The notes beneath the pieces were generated by a model. It searched no databases. It saw only the letters and a list, made by a program, of their open reading frames with translations, and was not told where the DNA came from. From assembly GCF_023156505.1 (NCBI RefSeq), contig NZ_JALNMJ010000014.1, forward strand, positions 62,001 through 126,000: 64,000 nucleotides of DNA, given 5' to 3'. Numbering within the stretch: the stretch's first letter is position 1; the number at the start of each line of letters is the position of its first letter. Shown in pieces: positions 25,046-33,554 of the stretch. This stretch comes from Roseibium sediminicola. Its GTDB lineage: Bacteria > Pseudomonadota > Alphaproteobacteria > Rhizobiales > Stappiaceae. Position numbers and translations under genes: made by a program.

Positions 25046-25957
25046 TCAGGCCTGGCGCCGGTACCTGCGCCAGCTGTCATAGGTGAAAATCACCAGCGCG
25101 CCCCAAATCATCAGGAACGTCATCAGCTTGGTCTGGTCTAGCGGCTCTCCCCAGACATAGACCGCCATCAGGAAATGCAGTGAGGGCGCGATATACTGCA
25201 TCAGGCCGATCATGAAGAGCGGCAGCCGGCGCGCCGCCGAAGAAAAGCAGATCAGCGGCAGCGCCGTGACGATGCCGGTGCCCGCGAGCGCGAGCAGTAC
25301 CGGCGGATCGTTGAGAACGAGCGCGTCGTCCCCCAGGCTCAGGCTGTAGAGCACGTAGACGACGGCCAGAGGAAACAACAGCAGTGTTTCCACGAACAGG
25401 CCCGGCGTCGCCTTGACCGGTGTGACCTTGCGCACATAGCCGTAGCCGGCGAAGGAAACCGCCAGCACGAGCGACACCCAGGGCAATCCCCCGGCGAGCA
25501 CGGCCTGCAAGACCACCGCCAGGGCGGCGATCACGACCGCGCTCGCCTGCCCGATTGTCAAGCGCTCGTGCAGCACCACCAGGCCAACCACGATGCTGAC
25601 CAGCGGGTTGATGAAATAGCCGAGCGAAACGTCGAGGACCTGGTTGTTGGCGATCGCCCAGACGAAGACCAGCCAGTTGACCGCGATGAAACTCGCCGAC
25701 GCTGACAGGCCCATCAACACCTTCGGCTGGCGGAAGACCTCGCGCACTTCCGGCCAGCGGCCGCGCAGATAGAGGAACAGGCCGACAAACAGGACCGACC
25801 ACAGCACCCGGTGCGAAACGACAATATCGGCAGAAACCGTGTCAGTCAGCTTGTAATAGGCAGGGAAAAAACCCCACATGCCATAGGCAGCCAGGCCGAA
25901 CATCAGCCCCTGGCGAAACTCGGCGTTCGCCTCGGCCTGCGGCAACGTCTGCGACAT
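25046..25957 (-). CDS. rarD: EamA/RarD family transporter
   Basis: A ten-segment inner-membrane protein of 303 residues in the drug/metabolite transporter superfamily. The RarD signatures are clear: LAAYGMWGFFPAYYKL at the start, VSHRVLWSVLF, NWLVFVWAIANNQVLDVSLG, split here as NWLVFVWAIANN and QVLDVSLGYFINPL, and QYIAPSLHFLMAVYVWGEP. RarD is annotated as chloramphenicol-sensitive protein, but its true substrate is unknown. It ends 10 bases beyond the convergent PleD-like gene. Confidence 0.9.
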   Translation of the reverse strand: MSQTLPQAEANAEFRQGLMFGLAAYGMWGFFPAYYKLTDTVSADIVVSHRVLWSVLFVGLFLYLRGRWPEVREVFRQPKVLMGLSASASFIAVNWLVFVWAIANNQVLDVSLGYFINPLVSIVVGLVVLHERLTIGQASAVVIAALAVVLQAVLAGGLPWVSLVLAVSFAGYGYVRKVTPVKATPGLFVETLLLFPLAVVYVLYSLSLGDDALVLNDPPVLLALAGTGIVTALPLICFSSAARRLPLFMIGLMQYIAPSLHFLMAVYVWGEPLDQTKLMTFLMIWGALVIFTYDSWRRYRRQA

Positions 25958-25997
25958 TGAATTGCCTTTCTGGCGCTTTACTAGCCGGCAAAGCCGG

Positions 25998-27593
25998 TCA
26001 GGCCATCCCGGCCTTCAGAAGCGCGAATGTAATGGAATCGACCAGAGCCTGGAAAGAGGCGTCGACGATGTTGGAAGAGACCCCGATCGTGAACCAGCGG
26101 CGATGGCTTTTGGTGTCGTGGCTTTCGATCAGCACGCGCGTGACGGCGCCGGTGCCACCGTTGAGGATTCGGACCTTGTAGTCAATCAGCTCCAGCCCCT
26201 CGATCGCGGACTGGTATTTGCCGAGATCTTTTCTGAGCGCCATGTCGAGCGCGTTCACCGGACCGTTGCCCTCGGCCACCGACATACGGGTCTCGCCCTC
26301 GATATCGACCTTGACCACGGCCTCGGAGACCGTGACCAGGTCGCCAATGGCATTGTGGCGCCGCTCGACCATCACCCGGAAGGAATTGACGTCGAAGAAA
26401 CGCGGCACTTCGCCGAGCTCCCGGCGCGCCATCAGTTCAAAGGACGCGTCGGCGGCCTCATAGGCATAGCCTTCCGCTTCCCGCTCCTTGACCTTGGCCA
26501 GAAGACTGTCCAGGCGCGGATCGGACTTGTCGACGGCGATGCCGACACGGGCGAGTTCGCCGATCAGATTGCTCTTGCCGGCCTGGTCAGACACGAGCAC
26601 ACGGCGCTGGTTGCCGACGCTTTCCGGCGTGACATGTTCGTAGGTCTGCGGATCCTTCAGGATCGCGGAGGCGTGGATCCCGGCCTTGGTGGCAAAGGCG
26701 GTCTCGCCGACATAGGGCGCCTGGCGGTCCGGCGAACGGTTCAGGATCTCGTCGAAGGCGTGGGAGATCGCTGTGATGTCCCTGAGCTGGCCCTCCGAGA
26801 CGCCGAGTTCGAAGCGGTCGGCAAAGGCGGCCTTCAGTTTCAGTGTGGGGATCAGCGTGATCAGGTTGGCGTTGCCACAGCGCTCGCCAAGACCATTCAG
26901 CGTGCCTTGGATCTGGCGCACGCCCGCGTCGACGGCCGCCAGCGAATTGGCAACCGCATGGCCGGTGTCGTCGTGGGTGTGAATGCCAAGATGCGTGCCG
27001 GGCACGACCTCCTGCACCTTGGTGACGATGTCATAGATCTCGTCGGGCAGCGTGCCGCCATTGGTGTCGCACAGGACAATCCAGCGGGCGCCTGCATGAT
27101 AGGCGGTGCGGGCGCAATCGAGTGCGTAGTCCGGATTGGCCTTGTAACCGTCGAAGAAATGCTCGCAGTCGATCATCGCCTCCTTGCCGGCATTGACCGC
27201 GGCGATCACCGTCTCGTAGATCGAATCGAGATTTTCCTCGTTGCTGCAACCAAGCGCCACCCGGACGTGATAGTCCCAGGCCTTGGCGACAAAACAGCAG
27301 GCATCGGCGCTCGACGACAGCACCTGCTGAAGGCCGGGATCATTGGCGGCGGAGCGCCCTGCCCGCTTGGTCATGCCGAAGGCCGTGAAAATCGCTGTCC
27401 TGGTGCGTTTTTCCGCGAAGAAGTCCGTGTCGGTCGGATTGGCGCCGGGATAGCCGCCTTCGACATAATCGACACCGAGACGCTCCAGCAGCTCGGCGAT
27501 GACGATCTTTTCGTTGACGGAAAAGTCGACGCCGCTGGTCTGCGCGCCGTCGCGCAGCGTCGTGTCGAAGAGATAGAGGCGTTCCTTGGTCAT
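25998..27593 (-). CDS. cimA: (R)-citramalate synthase
   Basis: A protein of 531 residues that joins pyruvate and acetyl-CoA to give citramalate, feeding isoleucine synthesis without threonine. The catalytic domain starts LFDTTLRDGAQTSGVDFSV and has VEGGYPGANPTD, the metal motif HTHDDTGHAVANS and NGLGERCGNANL. The C-terminal regulatory domain (about 400-525) resembles the LeuA allosteric fold. The N-terminal GAQTSGVDFS wording and total length match CimA, not 2-isopropylmalate or homocitrate synthase. Confidence 0.9.
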   Translation of the reverse strand: MTKERLYLFDTTLRDGAQTSGVDFSVNEKIVIAELLERLGVDYVEGGYPGANPTDTDFFAEKRTRTAIFTAFGMTKRAGRSAANDPGLQQVLSSSADACCFVAKAWDYHVRVALGCSNEENLDSIYETVIAAVNAGKEAMIDCEHFFDGYKANPDYALDCARTAYHAGARWIVLCDTNGGTLPDEIYDIVTKVQEVVPGTHLGIHTHDDTGHAVANSLAAVDAGVRQIQGTLNGLGERCGNANLITLIPTLKLKAAFADRFELGVSEGQLRDITAISHAFDEILNRSPDRQAPYVGETAFATKAGIHASAILKDPQTYEHVTPESVGNQRRVLVSDQAGKSNLIGELARVGIAVDKSDPRLDSLLAKVKEREAEGYAYEAADASFELMARRELGEVPRFFDVNSFRVMVERRHNAIGDLVTVSEAVVKVDIEGETRMSVAEGNGPVNALDMALRKDLGKYQSAIEGLELIDYKVRILNGGTGAVTRVLIESHDTKSHRRWFTIGVSSNIVDASFQALVDSITFALLKAGMA

Positions 27594-27620
27594 GGCGTTT
27601 CCTGGGTCGCGCTGAAGGCG

Positions 27621-28130
27621 CTATTCTGATGGGGCCGAATTGCCGGGCGTGACCGGCGGCCAGGTGTCGGTGTCGTGGTCCGGATGCTGGTAGGAGACAA
27701 TCGACGCCAGAAACTCCAGCGCCTGAAAATCGTCTTCCGTCGTACGTGCCGGGATCGCGGCCATGTGGTCGGTATAGGGCAGCTTGCCTTCAACGCCGTA
27801 TTGAATCACGGGAGCGATCTTCGAAGCATCATCGAAGGCGCCGATTGCCAGGGCAACGCCATCCGGCGCCTCATAGGTCAGCGGTGTGCCGCAGGCGCTG
27901 CAAAAGCCGCGCTTGACCGTGTTGGAGCTCTGGAAATAGCTCGGCGCACCGCGGGTCCAGGTCAGGTCCCTGTCTTCCGCCACGCTGACCAGCGGCGCAT
28001 AGAAGCCGCCGAAGGCCTTCTGGCACATGCGGCAATGACAGATCGACGCCTTGCCGAGCCTGCCGTCCACCCGAAACCGCACGGCACCGCATTGGCAGCC
28101 ACCTGTATGCACGCCTTTTTCTTCCACCAT
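27621..28130 (-). CDS. GFA family zinc-binding protein
   Basis: A protein of 169 residues of the glutathione-dependent formaldehyde-activating (GFA) fold. The paired Cys motifs are GGCQCGAVRF, ICHCRMCQKAFG and GFCSACGTPL, which hold a structural and a catalytic-type zinc. Most members have no proven formaldehyde role, so the name describes the fold. The ATG at 28130 overlaps the stop of the DUF559 gene (TGATG), showing coupling. It lies 27 bases upstream of cimA. Confidence 0.88.
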   Translation of the reverse strand: MVEEKGVHTGGCQCGAVRFRVDGRLGKASICHCRMCQKAFGGFYAPLVSVAEDRDLTWTRGAPSYFQSSNTVKRGFCSACGTPLTYEAPDGVALAIGAFDDASKIAPVIQYGVEGKLPYTDHMAAIPARTTEDDFQALEFLASIVSYQHPDHDTDTWPPVTPGNSAPSE

Positions 28131-28498
28131 CAGAACTGCTCCTTGCCGCAAGTCTCGAGGATTTTCCGGCAAACGCCATCGAGATTGCTCAGTACGTCCG
28201 CATTCCAGAAACGCAGGACGGTCCAGCTGTTGGAGTGCAGGACTTGGTCACGCTTTTCATCGCGCAGACGTCCGCGTTCTTCACCATGTTGCGAGCCATC
28301 CAGTTCGACAATCAATCGATGCGCAGGAGCGGCGAAATCGACGATATAGCCTTCGATCGGCATCTGACGGCGGAAGGAAATGCCCTCCAGCCTGTGAGCT
28401 CTGATCGCCCGCCAAAGAAGCTTTTCGGCGTCCGTCATGCCCGAGCGCAAAGTTTTGGCATTCGCCCGAAGTCGTTTTGAGATTTCACGGTGGGGCAT
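28130..28498 (-). CDS. DUF559 protein, Vsr-like endonuclease fold
   Basis: A protein of 122 residues starting MPHREISKRLRANAKTLRSG. The DUF559 hallmarks are present: TDAEKLLWRAIRAHRLEG, FRRQMPIEGYIVDFAAPAHR, then IVELDGSQHGE and VLRFWNADV. The family is related in fold to very short patch repair (Vsr) and PD-(D/E)XK nucleases; VDF and the ELD acidic residues would be the metal ligands. Its function is unproven. An open frame continues upstream to 28780, but that part crosses an inverted-repeat element and reads as low-quality protein, so I place the start at 28498. It is coupled to the GFA gene. Confidence 0.8.
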   Translation of the reverse strand: MPHREISKRLRANAKTLRSGMTDAEKLLWRAIRAHRLEGISFRRQMPIEGYIVDFAAPAHRLIVELDGSQHGEERGRLRDEKRDQVLHSNSWTVLRFWNADVLSNLDGVCRKILETCGKEQF

Positions 28499-28548
28499 TT
28501 GGCGAACTCGGTTGAAACACTCGAGCTCTGCACGCTTAACGAAGGCTG

Positions 28549-28752
28549 TATACCCCCCTCTGTCCGCAGATGCGGACATCTCCCCCGCAAGGGAGGAGAC
28601 GGGAGCAAGTGGCAAAGCTTTCTTCTTCGTTCGAACTTCCGAAGATGCGACCGCTTCCCAACCAACAGCAGTTTCAAAAGCACGGCGGTGCCGCATACGC
28701 CCCTCTCCCTCCCTGCGGGGGAGATGTCCCTGCAAGGGACAGAGGGGGGTAT
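28549..28752. repeat. Inverted-repeat element upstream of the DUF559 gene
   Basis: Two copies of a sequence of about 52 bases face each other with about 100 bases between. The left copy (28549-28600) begins atacccccctctgtccgc and contains ggacatctcccccgca. The right copy (28701-28752), read in reverse complement, begins atacccccctctgtccctt and also has ggacatctcccccgca. Each copy has its own hairpin (tgtccgcagatgcggaca; tgtccctgcaagggaca). The whole block separates cysS from DUF559 and looks like a small non-autonomous repeat element. Confidence 0.7.
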
Positions 28753-28776
28753 CCAGCCTATCCGCGCGGCATTGCC

Positions 28777-30192
28777 TCACCGCTTGACCTCCCAGGTGGT
28801 CACGCGTTCGCCGGTTTCTGAGTCTTTTGAATCCTTTAGGAGGATTCCCTGAGATGTCAGGTCATTGCGGATTTCGTCGGCTTCGGACCAGTTCTTGGCA
28901 TTCAGCGCCTCCAGGCGGCGGCCGATGGCGGCCTGAATGGCGGCTTCGTCGATGCCGGAGAGATCCGCCTTGACCGGGCCGACCGCGAGAAGCGCCGCCG
29001 AGGCGGAATAGACTTCCAGCCTGGCCGGATCCTTGGCCGCGTCCACGGCGAGCGCATGCAGCGCCTGGATGGCGGCGGACGTGTTCAGGTCGTCCAGCAG
29101 AGGTTCCAGAACCTCCGGTGCCGGCTGCGCCTGCGTTTCGACCGGGTCCGGCCAACGGGCCAGCAGGTTTTCCGCCTCTTCCAGCTTGCGTTGCGAGAAG
29201 TCGATCGGCTCGCGATAATTCGTCATCAGCATGGCCAGCCGCAGCACTTCGCCCGGCCATTTGCGGCCGCCGAAACTCTCCGTTTCCAGGAGCTCCTGGA
29301 TGGTGAAGAAATTGCCCTCGGATTTGGACATCTTGCGGCCTTCGACCTGCAGGAAGCCGTTGTGCATCCAGTAATTGGCCATCACGCTGGTGCCATGGGC
29401 GCAGCGCGACTGGGCGATCTCGTTTTCATGGTGCGGGAAGATCAGATCCAGGCCGCCGCCGTGAATGTCGAACACCTTGCCGAGGTGATGCTCGCTCATC
29501 ACCGAGCATTCGATATGCCAGCCCGGGCGGCCACGGCCCCAGGGGCTGTCCCAGCCCGGTTCCTCGGCGGAGGACAGTTTCCAGAGCACGAAGTCGCCCG
29601 GGTTTTTCTTGTGTTCCTCGACCGCGATACGGGCGCCGGCCAGCTGTTCGTCGAGCTTGCGCTTCGACAGGCCGCCATACTCGGGCATCGAAGCCGTATC
29701 GAACAGCACCTCGCCGCCCGCCTGATAGGCATGGCCCTTGTCGATCAGCGCCGCGATCATCTCGACCATGCCCTCGATATGCTGGGTCGCTCGCGGCTCG
29801 AAACTCGGCTCCAGCACGCCAAGCGCCCGGATATCCTTGTGATACTGATCCGCGGTTTTCTTGGTCACCAGCGCGATGGCGTCATTGAGCGGCATGTCGG
29901 GATGGTCCCTCAGCGCCCTTGCGTTGATCTTGTCGTCCACGTCGGTGATGTTGCGCACATAGGTGACATGCTCGGCGCCGTAAAGATGGCGCAGCAGGCG
30001 GAACAGCACGTCGAAGACGATCGCCGGCCGGGCATTGCCGATATGGGCATAGTCGTAGACGGTCGGTCCGCAGACATAGAGACGCACATTGCCGTCATCG
30101 ATCGCGCGAAAGTCCTCCTTCGCACGGGTCAATGTGTTGGTGAGCTTCAAGCCCTTGAAAGAGCCGGATTTCTCAGTCTCAGCGGCGCTCAT
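28777..30192 (-). CDS. cysS: Cysteinyl-tRNA synthetase
   Basis: Class I synthetase of 471 residues that charges tRNA-Cys. Motifs: [18 protein letters not shown] (zinc Cys plus the HIGH-type site), [10 protein letters not shown] and [15 protein letters not shown] (zinc ligands), and KMSKS ([12 protein letters not shown]). The C-terminal helical and anticodon-binding parts are of normal length. The start is the ATG at 30192. Essential housekeeping gene. Confidence 0.96.
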   Translation of the reverse strand: MSAAETEKSGSFKGLKLTNTLTRAKEDFRAIDDGNVRLYVCGPTVYDYAHIGNARPAIVFDVLFRLLRHLYGAEHVTYVRNITDVDDKINARALRDHPDMPLNDAIALVTKKTADQYHKDIRALGVLEPSFEPRATQHIEGMVEMIAALIDKGHAYQAGGEVLFDTASMPEYGGLSKRKLDEQLAGARIAVEEHKKNPGDFVLWKLSSAEEPGWDSPWGRGRPGWHIECSVMSEHHLGKVFDIHGGGLDLIFPHHENEIAQSRCAHGTSVMANYWMHNGFLQVEGRKMSKSEGNFFTIQELLETESFGGRKWPGEVLRLAMLMTNYREPIDFSQRKLEEAENLLARWPDPVETQAQPAPEVLEPLLDDLNTSAAIQALHALAVDAAKDPARLEVYSASAALLAVGPVKADLSGIDEAAIQAAIGRRLEALNAKNWSEADEIRNDLTSQGILLKDSKDSETGERVTTWEVKR

Positions 30193-30469
30193 GTCAAACG
30201 GTCTCCTGGCCGGCTGGCCGGGCGATCCGTCTCAGAGGAATTTTTGCCAAGAGGGAACGGCCACAGCCAGCGGTGTCGCTAGCTGCAAATAATGGTGATC
30301 GAAATGATGTTCCGTGTGGCCGTCATCATGGCGGCTTTATGGACCGGAAATCGGAAGCCGGTCAAGGCTGCAATTGGCAGGAAACGCCAAATCCGGTCGC
30401 CTGTGGCGTTGGCGCCTCACGGGAAAGCCTCTAAACTTCGGGAATTGGGAATCAGAGGGGGAATTTCCG

Positions 30470-32137
30470 ATGAGAAGGGTTTGGTCCAACCGGAATACCT
30501 TTGTGAGCTTCGCGGTAGCGCTCCTGGTCCTTGCACCGGCGCCGCTTCAGGCCGAGCAATCGCCCGGACAAGTCGACACCACGCAAGCCGAAACGCAGGT
30601 TGTCCCACCGCCTCAATTCCTCGAGCCGGAAACGCCGATTGCCAAGGCCGTCTCGGCGGCTATGTCGCCGGATCTCCCGGACGGACTTGTGCTCTTTTAC
30701 GGCAAACGGGCCTTTGCACCGATCTGGTTTACCGAGAACGGCCTCACTGAAAACGCCCATTTGGCAATCGCAGCAATGGCCGCTGCCAACGAACATGCGC
30801 TCAATCCCAACAATTACGATCCGCTCGGCTTCATCAAGCGCTCGGAGACGTCAACCAGCGAACAGGACTGGGCGCAGTTCGACATTGACCTTTCGGTCCA
30901 GTTCCTGCGCTACGCGACCCACCTCTCCTCCGGCCGCGTCCAACCCAATGCGGTCAACAAGGCGCTGAACCTGTTCCCGCATCGCCCGGAACCGGCGATG
31001 CTGTTCGAAAACGCCGAAAAGTCCGAGGACTTCAGCGCCTTCCTGGACAGTCTTGCGCCCCAGTCAGACAATTACGCCCGGCTCAAGCGGCGCCTGGCAC
31101 AATTCCGTGAGAAGGCCGCGGCGGGCGGTTTCACAACGGTTCCCGATGGCGAGGTGCTCAAGCCGGGCATGACCGACCCGCGTCTTGCCGTCCTGAAACA
31201 GCGGCTGATCGAAGAGGATATCCCGGGAGCCGCCGACCACACCGGCGAGGTCTATGACGGCGCCCTGGTGGAGGCGGTCAAGACGTTCCAGGAATATCAC
31301 GGCCTGGCAACGGACGGTGTCATCGGCAAGAACACGCTCGCCCGGCTCAACATTCCGCTGCAGGACAAGCTGATCCAGATGGAGCTCAACATGGAGCGCC
31401 GGCGCTGGATGCGGGATGATCTCGGTGATTTCTACGTCTTTTCAAACCTCGCCGACCAGAACCTGAAGGTCGTGCGCAACGGCAAGACCATCCACACGGC
31501 AAAGGTCGTGGTCGGCAAGCCCTATCACGCCACCCCGGTCTTCTCCGACACGCTGGAATATGTCGAGATCAATCCTTTCTGGAACGTGCCCTATTCCATC
31601 GCCACCAAGGAATACCTGCCCAAGCTGAAGCAGAATGCGGGAGCACTCAGCGGCAAGCAGATCCGGGTGTTTCAGGGCGACAGCGAGATCGCGCCGACCC
31701 AGATTGCCTGGAACAGCTATTCGGGCGGCAACTTCCCGTTCCGGCTGCGACAGGACCCGGGCGACGGCAACGCGCTCGGCCGGATCAAGTTCATGTTCCC
31801 CAACCCGTTCAACATCTATATCCACGACACGCCGTCCAAATCCCTGTTCAGCCAGGCAGAGCGCGCCTTCAGCCATGGCTGCATCCGTGTCTCCAATCCG
31901 TTCAAGCTGGCGGACGTGCTTCTGGCCGACAGCAATGTCGCGCCCGGACACTGGCAGGCCATCCGTGACAGCGGCGAACGGACCGTCGTCAAACCCAGGG
32001 TTCCGATCGAGGTTCACCTGACTTATCTGACCGCCTGGATGAACAAAGACGGCTCCACACATTTCAGAAAAGACATCTACGGCCGCGACAAGGTGCTTCT
32101 GGAAGCCCTCAGAACGGCCATGACAGAGAACCTCTAA
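30470..32137 (+). CDS. L,D-transpeptidase, YcbB/LdtD-type
   Basis: A protein of 555 residues that forms 3-3 cross-links in peptidoglycan. It has a signal peptide (FVSFAVALLVLAPAPLQA, cleavage near residue 29), an N-terminal scaffold domain, a peptidoglycan-binding domain (about 225-295, LVEAVKTFQEYHGLATDGVI then GKNTLARLN) and the YkuD catalytic domain (about 315-480). The catalytic motif is FSHGCIRVSNP, with nucleophile C471 and H469. The ATG at 30470 has GAGGGGGA upstream. Multiple L,D-transpeptidases of this kind are common in the Hyphomicrobiales, where they help build poles. It is a single transcription unit, divergent from cysS. Confidence 0.92.
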   Translation: MRRVWSNRNTFVSFAVALLVLAPAPLQAEQSPGQVDTTQAETQVVPPPQFLEPETPIAKAVSAAMSPDLPDGLVLFYGKRAFAPIWFTENGLTENAHLAIAAMAAANEHALNPNNYDPLGFIKRSETSTSEQDWAQFDIDLSVQFLRYATHLSSGRVQPNAVNKALNLFPHRPEPAMLFENAEKSEDFSAFLDSLAPQSDNYARLKRRLAQFREKAAAGGFTTVPDGEVLKPGMTDPRLAVLKQRLIEEDIPGAADHTGEVYDGALVEAVKTFQEYHGLATDGVIGKNTLARLNIPLQDKLIQMELNMERRRWMRDDLGDFYVFSNLADQNLKVVRNGKTIHTAKVVVGKPYHATPVFSDTLEYVEINPFWNVPYSIATKEYLPKLKQNAGALSGKQIRVFQGDSEIAPTQIAWNSYSGGNFPFRLRQDPGDGNALGRIKFMFPNPFNIYIHDTPSKSLFSQAERAFSHGCIRVSNPFKLADVLLADSNVAPGHWQAIRDSGERTVVKPRVPIEVHLTYLTAWMNKDGSTHFRKDIYGRDKVLLEALRTAMTENL

Positions 32138-32279
32138 TTCAGTCAAGAAAATGAAAACAAAAGAAAAAATGGCCTGTTTAGATATCTGAACGGTACCTGA
32201 ACGCGGCACTCAGCATGGGTTCAAGCGCCCACCCCTATTCTCCAGTCAATCGATAACGGATTGCCATCTGGAGAGCCCC

Positions 32280-32468
32280 ATGTTGAACCGCATCTTTGTT
32301 CTGATCTTCCTCGCCCTTGTCCTGGGCGGCCCGTTCGCCGCCATCATCGCGATCACCGACGGCACGCAGGCTTTCGGCCAGGAAGCCCAGCAGAAAGGCA
32401 TGTGCCTGACCACCGGCACGGGCTGCGGCGACGGAAACATCATTGTCACGGTTGCCGGTCGCATATAA
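32280..32468 (+). CDS. Small secreted protein of unknown function, 62 residues
   Basis: The frame has a CTGGAGAG ribosome site and an N-terminal hydrophobic stretch (MLNRIFVLIFLALVLGGPFA) that fits a signal peptide or anchor. The mature part is short and has two Cys (KGMCLTTGTGCGDGNIIV), which could form a disulfide in the periplasm. I recognise no family. It lies between the L,D-transpeptidase and a BigR-like regulator. Confidence 0.55.
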   Translation: MLNRIFVLIFLALVLGGPFAAIIAITDGTQAFGQEAQQKGMCLTTGTGCGDGNIIVTVAGRI

Positions 32469-32536
32469 AAGGCGCGCGCAAGCAGCGTGTTTCATGCTAG
32501 CTTGCAGATGAACCGGAAGTTTGGCAAGGTTGCCTC

Positions 32537-32878
32537 ATGGACTACAAAGCGCTTGAAGACAAAGCAGAATCTGCCGCGGAATTTCTGAAGATGATGGCAT
32601 CCGCGCCGCGGCTGTTGCTGATGTGTCTCGTGCTCGACGAAGAACGCTGTGTGAGCGAACTGGCGGAAAAAACCGGCATGCGCATGCCGACCGTGTCCCA
32701 GCAGCTGGCTCTCCTGCGGGCTCAGGGCCTGGTGACGACACGCCGCGAAGGCACCACCATCTATTACCGCCTGGCGAGCGAGCCGGTCAAAGACGTGATG
32801 GCCATGCTCTACAAGCATTTCTGCGCCGGGACCGATCTACCGGTGGCCAGGCACCTGGAATCGCTGGACGCGGACTGA
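32537..32878 (+). CDS. ArsR family regulator, BigR/SqrR-like
   Basis: A regulator of 113 residues with the winged helix MRMPTVSQQLALLRAQGLV and TTRREGTTIYYRLA. Cys are at positions 30 (LLMCLVL), 38 (ERC) and 96 (KHFCAG). C30 and C96 are 66 residues apart, the same spacing as the redox Cys pair of BigR (42/108) and SqrR (41/107), which form a disulfide or polysulfide with hydrogen sulfide or persulfide. A persulfide-responsive repressor is therefore likely. No sulfide-oxidising gene is next to it, so its targets are unknown. Confidence 0.85.
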   Translation: MDYKALEDKAESAAEFLKMMASAPRLLLMCLVLDEERCVSELAEKTGMRMPTVSQQLALLRAQGLVTTRREGTTIYYRLASEPVKDVMAMLYKHFCAGTDLPVARHLESLDAD

Positions 32879-32911
32879 GGTCAGTCTGCGCCGGCTCTTC
32901 CCCCTCTTACG

Positions 32912-33427
32912 TCAATCCTTCACAAAATCACCACAGCGCGGCGGTTGCTGGTCGCCCCAGGGCATCAGTGGCACGGTCGAGGTCGAGTTCTTCGGGCTGC
33001 CTTCGATCAGCTTGTCGGAATAGACCAGATAGACCAGCACGTTGCGCTTGGCGTCGCAGCCGCGCACGATACGCATCTTCTTGAACATGAACGAGCGGCG
33101 CTGACGGAACATTTCCTCGCCCTGCTCGAAATTTTCCTTGATCGTCACCGGGCCAACCTGTCGGCAGGCCAGGGACACATCGGAGACTTCTTCCGCGACA
33201 CCTAGCCAGCCGGAGACGCCACCTTTTTCCGGCACGGTGAAATGACACGCGACACCGTCGACGAGCGGGTCGTCGATCGCATAGGTGGCGAGCTTGTGGT
33301 CCGGGGTCAGGAACTTCCAGACCGTCGATTTCTTGAAGATCAGATCGGGCTCGTCCGCCGCAAGAGCGACCCCTGCTCCCTGCAGCAGCAATGAGAAACC
33401 AAGAAGGGCGGCGGTCAGAAATCGCAT
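32912..33427 (-). CDS. creA: CreA family periplasmic protein
   Basis: A protein of 171 residues with a signal peptide (FLTAALLGFSLLLQGAGVALA). The CreA pattern is clear: FKKSTVWKFLTPDHKL, DDPLVDGVACHFTVPEKGG, SDVSLACRQVGPV, FMFKKMRIVRGCDAKRNVLV and STSTVPLMPWG. Two Cys pairs suggest disulfides. The role is unknown despite wide conservation. The ATG at 33427 has a GGAGA site upstream. It is convergent with the BigR-like gene. Confidence 0.9.
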   Translation of the reverse strand: MRFLTAALLGFSLLLQGAGVALAADEPDLIFKKSTVWKFLTPDHKLATYAIDDPLVDGVACHFTVPEKGGVSGWLGVAEEVSDVSLACRQVGPVTIKENFEQGEEMFRQRRSFMFKKMRIVRGCDAKRNVLVYLVYSDKLIEGSPKNSTSTVPLMPWGDQQPPRCGDFVKD

Positions 33428-33492
33428 GAAAAATCTCCGTTTTTGGACGCCCCACATGTGGGGATCGACGGATCCTGGTCAAGCGTTTCCTT

Positions 33493-33530
33493 GAAAAACA
33501 AACACGCGCCGAGGGGCGCGTGTTGGTTTT
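33493..33530 (-). terminator. Terminator downstream of the MBL-fold gene
   Basis: Perfect ten-base arms aacacgcgcc / ggcgcgtgtt with a gagg loop. On the minus strand the stem is followed by TGTTTTTC. It separates the metallo-beta-lactamase-fold gene (stop at 33555) from creA. A T-rich tract on the other side could also allow plus-strand termination. Confidence 0.82.
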
Positions 33531-33554
33531 TGAACAATGGTTCCGGTCAGGGCG

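Noticed and set aside
28499-28780. N-terminal extension of the DUF559 gene
   Set aside because: It translates the inverted-repeat element and is not similar in character to the family; the family start MPHREI fits better.
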